Below, piece by piece: positions 26,943 through 36,348 of a stretch of 64,000 nucleotides of DNA. The first letter of the stretch is position 1. Every line of letters starts with the position of its first letter. The translations under genes and the position numbers were made by a program. The DNA is from a virus, in IMG/VR virus record IMGVR_UViG_3300032431_000008, positions 1-64,000 of that record. One strand, given 5' to 3'. Below the pieces are notes generated by a model. That model was not told where the DNA came from and did not search any database. It saw only the letters and a program-made list of their open reading frames with translations.

Positions 26943-27893
26943 ATGAGCGCAGCAATCACAGCAGCCGTAGTTGGCGCGGGAATCTCAGCCGCAGGCGCGA
27001 GCCGAGCGGCTAGGGCTGGCCGCACAAGGGCGCAGAGCGTGGACATTGATAGGCTCAACACGCAGGCCACGGGTATAGCCGGGACTAATGCGCGGGCATC
27101 TATTGCACTGGAGAATGAGCTGACGCCCGAAGTGGCGCAGTTGCGTAGTGAATCCATCAGGCAGTTGCTTGGCGATATGGGCGGAGAGGACCAAACCACG
27201 GCCCTCCTGCGCGACCGATTTGCGGCTATGCTTAGTGGTGAGGGCGGCGGGGATATATCTCTGCTTAGAGCCGCGAATAACCGTGCTGCGGAAGACTTGG
27301 CGATGGGCAGTGAGATACCCTTGGATGTAAGGAATCAAATGGTAAGGGTGAGTGCGGCCAATGCGGCTAGTGTGGGCGGGGGTGGGCTAGGACTTGGGCG
27401 TGACATTGTTGCGCGAGACCTTGGGCTGAACTCGCTGCAACTGCGTGATAACCGTTTAACCAATGCCCTAGCATCTGGTCAGGCTTTTTTTAATGCTGGG
27501 CAAGAAGGGCTGGGCAATCAGTTCAATGCGCTATCCGGTCTTGGCAACCTGAGCAATACGGCCTTTGGGCGTCGGCAGGCATTGGCGACCTTGGGGCAGG
27601 CGATTGAGCGGCCACAGGTGGGGCTGTCGCAAGGGAGCATTGCGGATATTTCCGTGGGTAATACCAATGCGAGCAATGCGTCCATGCAGCAGAACGCGGC
27701 GGTGAGGGCGCAGATGTGGAACTCCTTGGGGCAGCTAGGTGGTCAGATGGCTGGGGCTGGGCTGGGTATGTATGCGAATCGAGCACCTACGCAGCCATTG
27801 TCCACGGTGCGCACGCAGCCAACGGCCTCGTCCTTTGGTGGCTCGTTTAACCAGCCATTGGGATTAAACTACAACGCCGGGTTTGGCAGATAA
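26943..27893 (+). CDS. putative internal virion / DNA-ejection protein A
   Basis: 316 residues, Ala/Gly-rich with an N-terminal hydrophobic helix (AAVVGAGISAAGASRAARAG) and later Ala/Leu-rich helices with a glycine-rich C-terminus. The composition and location, first of three genes leading to a giant protein, match ejectosome proteins of short-tailed phages that leave the capsid and span the envelope. No lysozyme domain. Confidence 0.65.
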   Translation: MSAAITAAVVGAGISAAGASRAARAGRTRAQSVDIDRLNTQATGIAGTNARASIALENELTPEVAQLRSESIRQLLGDMGGEDQTTALLRDRFAAMLSGEGGGDISLLRAANNRAAEDLAMGSEIPLDVRNQMVRVSAANAASVGGGGLGLGRDIVARDLGLNSLQLRDNRLTNALASGQAFFNAGQEGLGNQFNALSGLGNLSNTAFGRRQALATLGQAIERPQVGLSQGSIADISVGNTNASNASMQQNAAVRAQMWNSLGQLGGQMAGAGLGMYANRAPTQPLSTVRTQPTASSFGGSFNQPLGLNYNAGFGR

Positions 27894-27907
27894 TTTACAT
27901 ACTTCCC

Positions 27908-29239
27908 ATGGCAACTTTACAAACAGGCTCCGGCCAACTATCGCAGCGCATTGACCCAGGGTTGGTTGACCCGCGCTTGCTTGCTGCGGACTTTTCGCGC
28001 ATAGGCCAAGGGATTGAGCAAGGGATGGGGTTGGCGAACAACTTTGCCACGATGAGGGAGAACGCGCAGATGCGTCCTATCCGTGGTGCGTTGGCTAATT
28101 TCGAGTTGGCAAAGGCGGAGGAGTTTGCGGCGCAGGCGGCTAATCGCGGGGCGTTGGCGGATCTGAACATAGCTGCGTTGGAGGCTGCTCAAGCGCGTAT
28201 GCCTTTGCAGGATGAGGCTTTTGCGTTTAGGTTGGCTCAAGAACAAGAAGACGCACGAATCAAAGCTATGATTCCAAGGGTAATTTCCGAAGGCACGAGC
28301 ACTAGTGGTGGCTTTTTTTCCTCTCCCGATGGCCGTTTTCTTCCGCGTGAAACGATTAGGTCTGGTGAGGCTATCGTTAATGGACAGGTAGTTCCTTTTA
28401 GCAATGTTGTGAACATGGAGTCGTCAGCGGACGTGCAGAACAGATTGAATTCGGAGGCATTGGACAGACGCGGTAAGGAGGCTGCTGTTATGTTCAATGA
28501 GTCGCGTGCAAGGGTGGGTGACTCTGATCCAAGGACTACCGCTGCTATTCCCGTGCAAGGTCAAGACGCACAAGGAAACACAACGGTAACATTTTTCAAT
28601 AATCTTGGTGAAAAATTAGGGACACAGATTACTGGTGTTGTGCCGGTTAGGCCGCTTAGTGCTTTAGACCAGAGAATAGCTAATCTAATGGCGGGTGAAA
28701 ACGCAGCAAGTAATCCTACTGGAGCTGGCGGACAGGTGGCAGAATCTCGGCCTAATCCATTCTTAGGTGGTGGGGGGCAACCTGCTGCTGCCGCGCCTGT
28801 CCAGGCTGCTACGGCTATGCCTGTTGTGGCGGAACAATTTGGTGATTTTCGGGATTTCCTACCTAGAACTACGGTTGGTGCTTCAACTCCTGCTGCGCCC
28901 GGTCGGAGTGCTGGCATGACTGCTATTGTGGGCGAAGCGGTTCCTGCTGGTAAGCCTGCTGCGGCTCCATCGCCATTGGATGCGATAACGAGGAAGCCGA
29001 CTCAAGCCTCAACGGCTAAGCCTGCTTCACGCGCACAAACGCCTCGGGATAAAGCCGCACAGGCATTTCGTAAAAGACAGGCCACTGAAACATTGGCTGA
29101 AATAAGCAAGCTTGTCGCCGATGGTGGAGCAACGGTTATAAACAGGGACGGCAGCACACGCATTGTCCAGTTGAGTCCAGCAAGGGCCAAGGAATTGGAG
29201 AAGGAACGGTTGGCCGCGATTAAAACGCTGGGACTTTAG
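27908..29239 (+). CDS. putative internal virion protein B
   Basis: 443 residues. The N-terminal 130 residues are helical (LLAADFSRIGQGIEQG, LANFELAKAEEFAAQAANRG). The middle is Ala/Pro low-complexity, and the C-terminus is a basic helix (SPARAKELEKERLAAIKTL). No enzymatic motif. It is probably a partner of the neighbouring internal proteins. Confidence 0.6.
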   Translation: MATLQTGSGQLSQRIDPGLVDPRLLAADFSRIGQGIEQGMGLANNFATMRENAQMRPIRGALANFELAKAEEFAAQAANRGALADLNIAALEAAQARMPLQDEAFAFRLAQEQEDARIKAMIPRVISEGTSTSGGFFSSPDGRFLPRETIRSGEAIVNGQVVPFSNVVNMESSADVQNRLNSEALDRRGKEAAVMFNESRARVGDSDPRTTAAIPVQGQDAQGNTTVTFFNNLGEKLGTQITGVVPVRPLSALDQRIANLMAGENAASNPTGAGGQVAESRPNPFLGGGGQPAAAAPVQAATAMPVVAEQFGDFRDFLPRTTVGASTPAAPGRSAGMTAIVGEAVPAGKPAAAPSPLDAITRKPTQASTAKPASRAQTPRDKAAQAFRKRQATETLAEISKLVADGGATVINRDGSTRIVQLSPARAKELEKERLAAIKTLGL

Positions 29240-29287
29240 GGTGGACGATGGGCGGGGAAGATGGTTTACTTTGGTAAAGTAAAAACT

Positions 29288-32200
29288 ATGGCATCCATCG
29301 TCCCCTTTTTTGATGTTGAGCAATCTCCCGAGTGGCAAGGTGGGGACATTGATCGTAAGCGCGAGATACTTAAATCGTGGTATGCCTACAACAGTGATAT
29401 TGTTAAGGGCGATAGCGAGCTAGAGGACATGCTACAAACTACGGCTAACAAGCTGGTTGTGGAACAGGACATTGGGGCAACTGGTTGGGAGAGTGTAGGG
29501 GATGCAGCAAGGACGATTGTGCCCGCTATTGGCGGCACGGTTCTAGGCGGTCTTGTGGCAGCGAGCACGCTAGGTATTGGCGCGGGTGCTGTTCCGGTCG
29601 GTGCGGTAGCCGGTGGCATCTTAGGCGAGACATTGCAACAGAGGGCGGCAATGGAACGAGGCACGCAATTTGGTGGTGCTCCGCTTGCTGCGCTGGCCTT
29701 TGGTGCGGCCAATGCTGTTCCCGGTGGCAGTTTTGCCGGACGTGCGTTAAGGCCGCTGGTTAAAGAGGCAGGGAAGACGGCGGCGAAGTTTGCCGTGCTT
29801 GGCGCTGGCGGTAATGCTATCGAGCAACAAGAGCTTAGGGGCGAGATTAACCCGACTGAGGTTGCTATGGCCGGTGCGCTTACAGGTGTGGGCGGCGGTC
29901 TGTTGGATGGCGGCGTGATGCTTGGTCAACGGGTGCTCCGAGGCCGTGCCCAAGGCGGAATGCCGGTTGTTGATTTGGCGGCTATGTCTCCCGACGACTT
30001 GACTACGGATTCGCTGGCGCGGGTGACTGACTTTAAAGCGGAAGAAGCTTTATCACGGGACGCACAGATGGCGGCGGCAAGGGCTGGCAGGCGGGAAGAG
30101 GATGCGTTTGCCATGGCGGAGGCGCGGCTGTCCGATGACTTGGCCGCTGGGGACTTTGACGCACGGGTTGCGATGGACGATGCGGTTCCGGTTGTTGAGG
30201 AGCCGCCTATTGAGGCAACGCTTTCGATCATGGATGAGACGCCTGTTGAGGCTTTGCCTGCTGCGGCCAATCCTGCGGCGGCACAAATGCCTGAGTTCAC
30301 CCCGTCGCTGGTGGCACAGGCTGACGCTGCACAAGGCGGGTCAATGGAAGCGGTGAACGCAGCGGCCAATCAAATGTCGGGTGCTACTCCGGTGGCTAGG
30401 GAAGGTGCGCGTGGCGATCAGTTCCTTGCTGGTGTAAGACAGGGACAGGCGGATGAGGCAATTACTCCGGTGGATGATTTCACGTCAAGGAACGTAGGCG
30501 GGGCGGTGGATGGCGAGGTGGTTCCTGTCATGGACGAGGCTGCGGCGATGGGCAGGCCATTGGTTGAGCCGGTGGTGGAAGAGTTTGATTCGGCTGGTTC
30601 CATGCTACGTGGTGTTGCGCCAACGACCGAGCGCGTAAAGTGGCAGAATCTCAACAAGCTGGTTAAAGAAGGGGAAGAGCAATTCACCAAAGCGACCAAG
30701 GAGATTAAGGGCAATATCAGCAAGGCGGAGCGCAGGGTAAGGGAGGCCCAACAGGACGCGAACAAGGAGGCGTTACAGCTAGAGCTGGCCCAACGTCGCG
30801 CTGCGGTGGTGAATGAGCTGGGTGAGCCGGTGGACCGCAATGCGGCGCAGGCATTGGCAGACTATGAGAAGGCGCTGTCTATGTATGACCCTTCCACGAA
30901 TGTTCGCGGGGATATTATCAACAGGTTCACGACTGGCCAATACGGCGGAAGGTTGTCCGGCGAGATGGACAATGCGCTTGGAATAGAGGCGGAAGCCGTG
31001 AAGGTGCGCATTGAAAAGGCTGGCAAGATCGCCCTTAAGATGGCGGACAATGAGGCTGTCACGCCAGCGGAGCGGCAGTTCATGAATGACACGCTTACCG
31101 AGCGTGGGAAGGAGCGCCTTGTGGAGTATCAGCGTAAAGCAAAGGCTACCGTGGGCGGTAAGGTGTTAAATGAAAGCTCCGGGGTTGAGCCTGCTGACGA
31201 ATTGCTTGAAGGGTTTAACGAAAGCTTTGAGATATTAGGCGACGAAGATACTAACGGGGCTTTGCAGGCAATCACCGATGCGTTTAACCGGGGAGCCGAG
31301 AAGCCACCGGCCTTTGTCTATCCCGAGTATGACAAGGAGAGCGTGCGTGTGCGTATGAGTGCGGCTGAGCGTGCGCCGGACAAGGTGCGGCAGGCTAGGC
31401 GGGCTGAGCGACTGGCCAAGCAACTGAGCGATGCGGAGGTGGCCAAGGGCGGGGCGATGGGTATTCGTAGCGGAGCATTGCCGTCCGCTGGCGAGCCATT
31501 GCTGGGCGGTGTGGCAGGGTTCTTGTCCACGACGCAGGACGAGGGGGAGAGTGATGAGGAGTTCGCGGAACGCCGGTTAAACAACGCCTTGCTTGGCATG
31601 GGCGTGGCTACGCTGGGCGCGGCGGGGATTCGCCGCTTGGCTAAGGCTATGGGCGTGGAGCCTATGGGGATGGACCTGGAGAAGCTGGGCGCGGCTGTCC
31701 AAAAACCCGCCAAGAAGCGGACTAGGGCTGAGCTGATGGCGGAGTATATTGCTCTTAACGAGGCGGCTGCGGCTGCGCAGAAGGGGACGATCTTTGAGAA
31801 CATGAGCGCGGGCGTGGCGGCTGCTGCTGCGGCTGGGCCGGTGCCGGGGTTTGACGTTAAGGCGGCGGTGGCAGCGCGGGAGCAGGCAAGGAAAGTGGCG
31901 CGGCTAGGGGAAAGAGCTGGTGAAACATTCATGGACAAGGTGAGCCGTAAACCGTTGGAAGTGGGGACTGCGCTTGAGCGAACCTTCTCTTCATCTACGG
32001 ACAAGATCATGCGCCGCCTGGAGAAGACCTTTAACAACACTAATTACGATTTCAATTACTTCCGCGCCAAGCTGAACAACTTCGGGAAGAACCATGCCAA
32101 GGGAGCGGAGTCGTTTATTGATAACGAGCTTCTTCCGCTTAGCTCGGTAGATGGAACTACTGTGGGCGAGTCAAGTATCATGAACTTCCTTCGCACGCCT

Positions 32201-34813
32201 TTCTTTGGTGAGTCTGAGCTTATGATTCGGGCTAAGGCGCAAGGTGTAACCCCCGCTCAATATGGCGCGAACTTGGACACGTTGCTTGAAGCAAAGCTGG
32301 CGAAGAATCTCTATGGCCGTGGCTATACTGCTGACGAGGTGGGCAACTTGATGACTGAGGCGGAAGCGGATGCGTTCATTGGTGCGTTCGGCAAGGATTA
32401 CGAGGCGTCTGCCAGATTTATCAATGATGGCTATAAGCGATTACTGGATAAGAAGGTGGAGAATGGAATGCTGAGCAAAGAGGATGCCGATTTCTGGACC
32501 AAGCTTTCCCCTGATTACGTGCCCTACAACCGCATATTCAGTGAGGACGAGCTGACGGACATGGGCAGCGGGTTTGCCCGTGGCGGCAATGTCATTGGCT
32601 CGCTGAGCAAGGCTGGGTTATTTCCAAAGCGCGAGGGTAGTAGCCGTATGGTTGCGTCTCCGATTGATGGGCTGTTCACCCATGCTGCAACTACGTTCTC
32701 GCAAATGGGCAAGAACATCGCGGCTAAATCTATGGCCGATGCGCTTTACATGGCGAGCAAGATTGACAACAGCATCGTCTCCAAGCCTTTGTTTCGTGTG
32801 AGCGCGCAGGACACTGCGCTCTACGCCAAGGGGACCGTCTTTGATTTAGGCGATGGCAAGTTTCAGTTAATGGGCGAGGGGAATGTCCCCGTGAAGGACA
32901 TAGATGGGCTGTCGGTATTCCTCGATAAGAGTCAGGTAAGGGAAACGTCCGAGGGTAATTTCGTGGGCGACGGCAAGATCATTAACAGTGGTGATGCAAC
33001 GGGTGAGCATGTGCTTACCTACATGGAAGACGGCAATCAGCTAAAGATGGTAGTGAGCAAAGAGGTGGAAGATGCCATGAAGGGGCTGGGCGTGGCGGGA
33101 GTGGGGATATTGGGCAGGCTCATGCGGATTCCCACCTCGATTTCTCGGGCGGGCTTTGTTGGTTTGAGTGCCCCCTTTGCGGCCATGAACGTATTCGTGG
33201 ATACCACGACCTCCATTATCAACACCAAGGGATACAGTGGGCTCAATGACTTGGCAGGTGGCTATGCGAAGTCCTTGACTACGGCCCTAAGCGGCTTTGG
33301 TGGGACGGATAATGAGCTGCGTGAGCTGTATCGCCGGACGCAAAGCAACTTCTTCCAGAAGGATATTCTGCGGGATGCCTCTAAGGACCGTCCTAATTTC
33401 AGCAAGCTCATCAAGCCGGTGACTACCATTGATTGGAATACCCCCATGGATATTTTCAAGAAGATGGAAGATTTCGTGGGCGTGTCAGAGGAGATTACCC
33501 GTCTCAAGATTTTCCAACTGGAGGCAAATCAGTTGGCGCAGGAAGCCTTGGCCAAGGGTGCCAAGATTCAGTTCGACCCCAAGACGCGGGTATGGACCGG
33601 CGAGGATGACGCGATTACCCGGATCTACACCATTGCCGGTGAGCAGTCCATGGAGAGAACGGCCAACTACATCAACCGTGGCAACTGGTCAACGGGCATG
33701 AATAGCGTGTTTTTGTTTTTCCATGCCAATGTGGCAGGCACACGCGCCAACGTCAGGGCGGCACGTAGAGATCCCATGGCGTGGGCGATTAAGGTATTGG
33801 GCGGTGTGGGCGGTGGGCTGGCAGCAGCGACCTACTACAACCTGTCCAGTCCTGAGCGGGCCGAGGTTTATACCAACATCCCGGAGTCTGACCGGCAGAA
33901 TAACTTGCTCTTAGTGGCTCCCAATGGCGAGCGTGACGACGAGGGGAATCCCTTGGTCCTCCGCATCAAGCTTCCCCCAGGTATTGGCCGCGTGGCGCAG
34001 ACGGTGCGGCGGGCGGTTGAGGGGGCTTACGGGTTTGGTCAAGAGACTGGAACCATGGATTACTTCACGAAAGCCGGGGCGGATCTCTTGGCCTTCGGCG
34101 TGCCGCTTGGCGACAGTGGCGCATCTACACTGGTGCCGCAAGGACTCAAGCCTCTGGTCGAGGCGAGCGATACGTTTAACCGGAACCTGTTCAGTGGCCA
34201 GCAAGTGGTGAGCCGCCAGCTACAAGACCTGCCAAGCGAGGATCAGTTTGACTCGCGCACGTCCTTGACGGCAAGGGCCGTGGGCAGGGCGCTTGGGGTA
34301 AGCCCGGTGAAGCTGGACTACATTGGCAAGGGCTATGCCGGTGGTTTATTTGAGCAGGCTATTCAGCTTTCAGACAAGGCCGTGGCTGCGGTCACTGGAC
34401 AGGATGCGGCAGACGGCAAGGGGCGTGGGGTTTTGACGCAGGTGGTTCAACGGTTCACCAAGGGACAGCAGGGTGAGCAGTTGAATCGGTTCTACGCCAA
34501 GATGGACGCGGCCACCGAGACCAAGAAAGGGCTGGACGTGGCGCTTGCCCGTGGAGACACGGCGCGGGCGGATCAACTCTTAGAGGCGGGCATCCCCCAG
34601 CTAGTCAACTATGAGATTCTTACGGGAATCAGGACCAAGATCATGGATAACTACGGGCAAATCCGGCAGTTGGAGAATGTATCCATGGACCGTGCCGAGA
34701 AGGCTGAGCTGGTGCTGATGCTGCGTAACACGAATGCTGAGCTGGCGCGGATAGGCGTCACTATTACTGACAAGATGGAAGCGGACTTGGCTGCGCGGGA
34801 GGCGGGGCGGTAA
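29288..34813 (+). CDS. giant internal virion protein with LPD38-like region
   Basis: 1841 residues from ATG 29288 (the frame opens at 29261; MASIVPFFDVEQ looks like the natural start). Layout: Gly/Ala-rich hydrophobic segment (about 75-220), acidic Ala/Pro linker, long coiled-coil (about 455-525), helical middle with another Gly/Ala segment (about 740-790), and a globular C-terminal third. Around 1470-1560 the chain (MNSVFLFFHANVAGTRANVR, then RIKLPPGIGR) resembles large polyvalent protein-associated domain LPD38, found in giant phage ejection proteins. Role inferred: it is packaged in the capsid and ejected with DNA. No transglycosylase motif was seen. It is the largest gene and ends the structural block. 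Confidence 0.75.
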   Translation: MASIVPFFDVEQSPEWQGGDIDRKREILKSWYAYNSDIVKGDSELEDMLQTTANKLVVEQDIGATGWESVGDAARTIVPAIGGTVLGGLVAASTLGIGAGAVPVGAVAGGILGETLQQRAAMERGTQFGGAPLAALAFGAANAVPGGSFAGRALRPLVKEAGKTAAKFAVLGAGGNAIEQQELRGEINPTEVAMAGALTGVGGGLLDGGVMLGQRVLRGRAQGGMPVVDLAAMSPDDLTTDSLARVTDFKAEEALSRDAQMAAARAGRREEDAFAMAEARLSDDLAAGDFDARVAMDDAVPVVEEPPIEATLSIMDETPVEALPAAANPAAAQMPEFTPSLVAQADAAQGGSMEAVNAAANQMSGATPVAREGARGDQFLAGVRQGQADEAITPVDDFTSRNVGGAVDGEVVPVMDEAAAMGRPLVEPVVEEFDSAGSMLRGVAPTTERVKWQNLNKLVKEGEEQFTKATKEIKGNISKAERRVREAQQDANKEALQLELAQRRAAVVNELGEPVDRNAAQALADYEKALSMYDPSTNVRGDIINRFTTGQYGGRLSGEMDNALGIEAEAVKVRIEKAGKIALKMADNEAVTPAERQFMNDTLTERGKERLVEYQRKAKATVGGKVLNESSGVEPADELLEGFNESFEILGDEDTNGALQAITDAFNRGAEKPPAFVYPEYDKESVRVRMSAAERAPDKVRQARRAERLAKQLSDAEVAKGGAMGIRSGALPSAGEPLLGGVAGFLSTTQDEGESDEEFAERRLNNALLGMGVATLGAAGIRRLAKAMGVEPMGMDLEKLGAAVQKPAKKRTRAELMAEYIALNEAAAAAQKGTIFENMSAGVAAAAAAGPVPGFDVKAAVAAREQARKVARLGERAGETFMDKVSRKPLEVGTALERTFSSSTDKIMRRLEKTFNNTNYDFNYFRAKLNNFGKNHAKGAESFIDNELLPLSSVDGTTVGESSIMNFLRTPFFGESELMIRAKAQGVTPAQYGANLDTLLEAKLAKNLYGRGYTADEVGNLMTEAEADAFIGAFGKDYEASARFINDGYKRLLDKKVENGMLSKEDADFWTKLSPDYVPYNRIFSEDELTDMGSGFARGGNVIGSLSKAGLFPKREGSSRMVASPIDGLFTHAATTFSQMGKNIAAKSMADALYMASKIDNSIVSKPLFRVSAQDTALYAKGTVFDLGDGKFQLMGEGNVPVKDIDGLSVFLDKSQVRETSEGNFVGDGKIINSGDATGEHVLTYMEDGNQLKMVVSKEVEDAMKGLGVAGVGILGRLMRIPTSISRAGFVGLSAPFAAMNVFVDTTTSIINTKGYSGLNDLAGGYAKSLTTALSGFGGTDNELRELYRRTQSNFFQKDILRDASKDRPNFSKLIKPVTTIDWNTPMDIFKKMEDFVGVSEEITRLKIFQLEANQLAQEALAKGAKIQFDPKTRVWTGEDDAITRIYTIAGEQSMERTANYINRGNWSTGMNSVFLFFHANVAGTRANVRAARRDPMAWAIKVLGGVGGGLAAATYYNLSSPERAEVYTNIPESDRQNNLLLVAPNGERDDEGNPLVLRIKLPPGIGRVAQTVRRAVEGAYGFGQETGTMDYFTKAGADLLAFGVPLGDSGASTLVPQGLKPLVEASDTFNRNLFSGQQVVSRQLQDLPSEDQFDSRTSLTARAVGRALGVSPVKLDYIGKGYAGGLFEQAIQLSDKAVAAVTGQDAADGKGRGVLTQVVQRFTKGQQGEQLNRFYAKMDAATETKKGLDVALARGDTARADQLLEAGIPQLVNYEILTGIRTKIMDNYGQIRQLENVSMDRAEKAELVLMLRNTNAELARIGVTITDKMEADLAAREAGR

Positions 34814-34846
34814 GGTGGGGATTAGGCTTGCCCCTTTTTAGCGAAG
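34811..34846 (+). terminator. weak terminator at end of structural block
   Basis: GGTGGGG and GCCCC flank a short loop and are followed by TTTTT, directly after the giant gene stop. The stem is short, so this is a moderate call. Confidence 0.45.
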
Positions 34847-34961
34847 TGGTGAGTTTGGCCTTACCCCTTCGGCATGGGAATAAAGCCGCCTTGTATCGGG
34901 TCGCACCGAGCCGTCTAGCAATGTCGATAAACTGCCTCGCCGTGGAGCGTCACGGATACTT

Positions 34962-35249
34962 TCACGGGGCAGTAATGGCAGGCGGTGGGATAAGAAGAGC
35001 ACCGCGTAAGGCGTAGATGATCGCCTCGCGCAGCGTAGTTCGCTCCCGCATCTGCCCGCCTGTCGCATGAATCCCATCGGGTCTGATTACGAGAAATGTC
35101 CACGGGCACAATGGGTGGTCTCGCTCGATTGCGAATTGGTGGTCTCGGTAGCTGCCATAAAATCCGTGCTCCCATTGTTCCGTGCATCTCAACCTGGGAG
35201 CCGAACTAGCGTGCGCAGCACAAGCAGGTTTAGTTTTGGTAGTTGTCAT
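34962..35249 (-). CDS. hypothetical protein, end of RNase H operon
   Basis: 95 residues from the ATG at 35249 (a longer frame to 35318 exists). It follows the ASCH-like gene with a 4-bp gap in a four-gene leftward operon. It contains QFAIERDHPLCPWTFLVIRP and ends in a helix that may touch membranes (REAIIYALRGALLIPPP). Family unknown. Confidence 0.6.
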   Translation of the reverse strand: MTTTKTKPACAAHASSAPRLRCTEQWEHGFYGSYRDHQFAIERDHPLCPWTFLVIRPDGIHATGGQMRERTTLREAIIYALRGALLIPPPAITAP

Positions 35250-35253
35250 GTGA

Positions 35254-35520
35254 TTACTCAAAGTGAATGCGGATGTAATCCCCGTCCCAACCTGGGATTG
35301 GGCATGGGCCAAGGTCAATTAGGGTAATGGCGTATTCTGCGGTGGTCTTGGTGTAGCCCCGCGAAAACCGGACCTGCTTAAGTTGCTCCCGGATGTTGTA
35401 GATTTGCCCCATCCAGCGGGGTGTAATGGCGCGGTATTCGATGCGCTTGCCACCTGTCAAGGTTTGGTCAAACCAGTGGAAGGTGAGTGACAGGCAGAGT
35501 AGCGATGGGTCGATTTTCAC
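35254..35520 (-). CDS. ASCH-like RNA-binding protein
   Basis: 88 residues. It opens with LLCLSLTFHWFDQTLTGGKR, then IEYRAITPRW, the characteristic strand-helix-turn of ASCH/EVE-related domains (K/R in the GGKRxEYR signature), and ends in beta strands. ASCH domains are thought to bind RNA or act on nucleic-acid substrates. Overlaps the upstream gene by ATGA. Confidence 0.75.
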   Translation of the reverse strand: MKIDPSLLCLSLTFHWFDQTLTGGKRIEYRAITPRWMGQIYNIREQLKQVRFSRGYTKTTAEYAITLIDLGPCPIPGWDGDYIRIHFE

Positions 35521-35753
35521 TTGAGTATTGTAAGCAAAGCCTCGAAAGCGTCTTTGTCGCTGTTGATTCCGCTTTTTTTGCTGATGTATTTGCGAATGCG
35601 CCCGCTTTCGCGCGATCTGAGGAATCGGATTATCTGGGTGTTGTTGAAGATGGCGTGCATTGCGGCTGCTTGCTCTTTCGTTTCGATCAGGAGTGGCAGG
35701 GTGAAAGGCTTGAAAGCCTTTGGTGCGGTTGGATAGGATGAGTCAATTTTCAT
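35517..35753 (-). CDS. hypothetical small basic protein
   Basis: 78 residues from ATG 35753. It begins MKIDSSYPTAPKAFKPF and has a basic middle (FLRSRESGRIRKYISKKSG). It overlaps RNase H upstream and the ASCH-like gene downstream, each by ATGA. Both this gene and the ASCH gene start MKID. Function unknown. Confidence 0.65.
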   Translation of the reverse strand: MKIDSSYPTAPKAFKPFTLPLLIETKEQAAAMHAIFNNTQIIRFLRSRESGRIRKYISKKSGINSDKDAFEALLTILK

Positions 35754-36205
35754 GGGTGTGTTGGTTGAGCTTGTTTCAGTTCCAAAATCTTCTGTTCGCA
35801 AAGAGCATCGGCAGTCTCGTTGTCCTTGTCGCCTGCGTGTCCTTTGACCCACACTGGTTTAACCGTGTGGGTTTTTAACTGTTCCCACAAGCGATGAACC
35901 AAGTCCATGTTCTTTCCTTTGCGCTCCCACTTCATCCGCTTCTTGGTAGAGTGGCCCATGTAGCCCGCGCAGATGGCATGAATGGCGATTTGCGAGTCAG
36001 TCCTGAGCATTACCATGCACGGCTCCCGAAGTGCCTCTAAAGCCTCGCAAATGGCAGTTAGCTCCATGCGGTTATTGGTGGTCGTTTCTGCTGACGCTCC
36101 CGCGATGGTCTTGCAGGCGTTGCCATAGCGCAAGATTGCGGCCCATGCCCCTTGTCCGGGGTTTGGTTCGCACCCGCCGTCTGTGGTTATCGTTATGTTC
36201 TTCAT
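35750..36205 (-). CDS. rnhA: ribonuclease HI
   Basis: 151 residues, full length. It cleaves the RNA strand of RNA-DNA hybrids, removing primers or R-loops. Visible catalytic acids: D9 in TTDGG, E48 in NRMEL, D70 in RTDSQ, and an Asp in the C-terminal NETADAL, with VKGHAGDKDN (120-129) carrying the conserved His. First gene of a four-gene leftward operon behind a CTTACTT motif 39 bp upstream. Together with the helicase and resolvase it forms the replication equipment. Confidence 0.95.
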   Translation of the reverse strand: MKNITITTDGGCEPNPGQGAWAAILRYGNACKTIAGASAETTTNNRMELTAICEALEALREPCMVMLRTDSQIAIHAICAGYMGHSTKKRMKWERKGKNMDLVHRLWEQLKTHTVKPVWVKGHAGDKDNETADALCEQKILELKQAQPTHP

Positions 36206-36243
36206 TCGTTACCTGCAATGACTGCTGCGTTTAGCCTCCTCAT

Positions 36244-36259
36244 GGTCAACCAAGTAAGT
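36244..36259 (-). promoter_or_regulatory. CTTACTT-type motif before RNase H
   Basis: Minus strand reads ACTTACTTGGTTGACC, 39 bp before the RNase H start. Paired with a plus-oriented copy at 36285-36297 in the same divergent gap. Confidence 0.65.
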
Positions 36260-36284
36260 AAATCAAACAAAGTAATTTTCCCCT

Positions 36285-36297
36285 GCTTACTTCCTTG
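36285..36297 (+). promoter_or_regulatory. CTTACTT-type motif, rightward
   Basis: Plus strand reads GCTTACTTCCTTG, 52 bp before the rightward start at 36349. Divergent arrangement with the minus copy supports a promoter role. Confidence 0.65.
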
Positions 36298-36348
36298 CTG
36301 GCATGGGGGAGGATGGCTTTGTTGGTGGGGTAAACCAAATTAAACCCA

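Noticed and set aside
31318-32040. 240-residue minus-strand frame
   Set aside because: Antisense to the giant internal virion protein; low-complexity Ala/Ser/Pro composition typical of a shadow frame.
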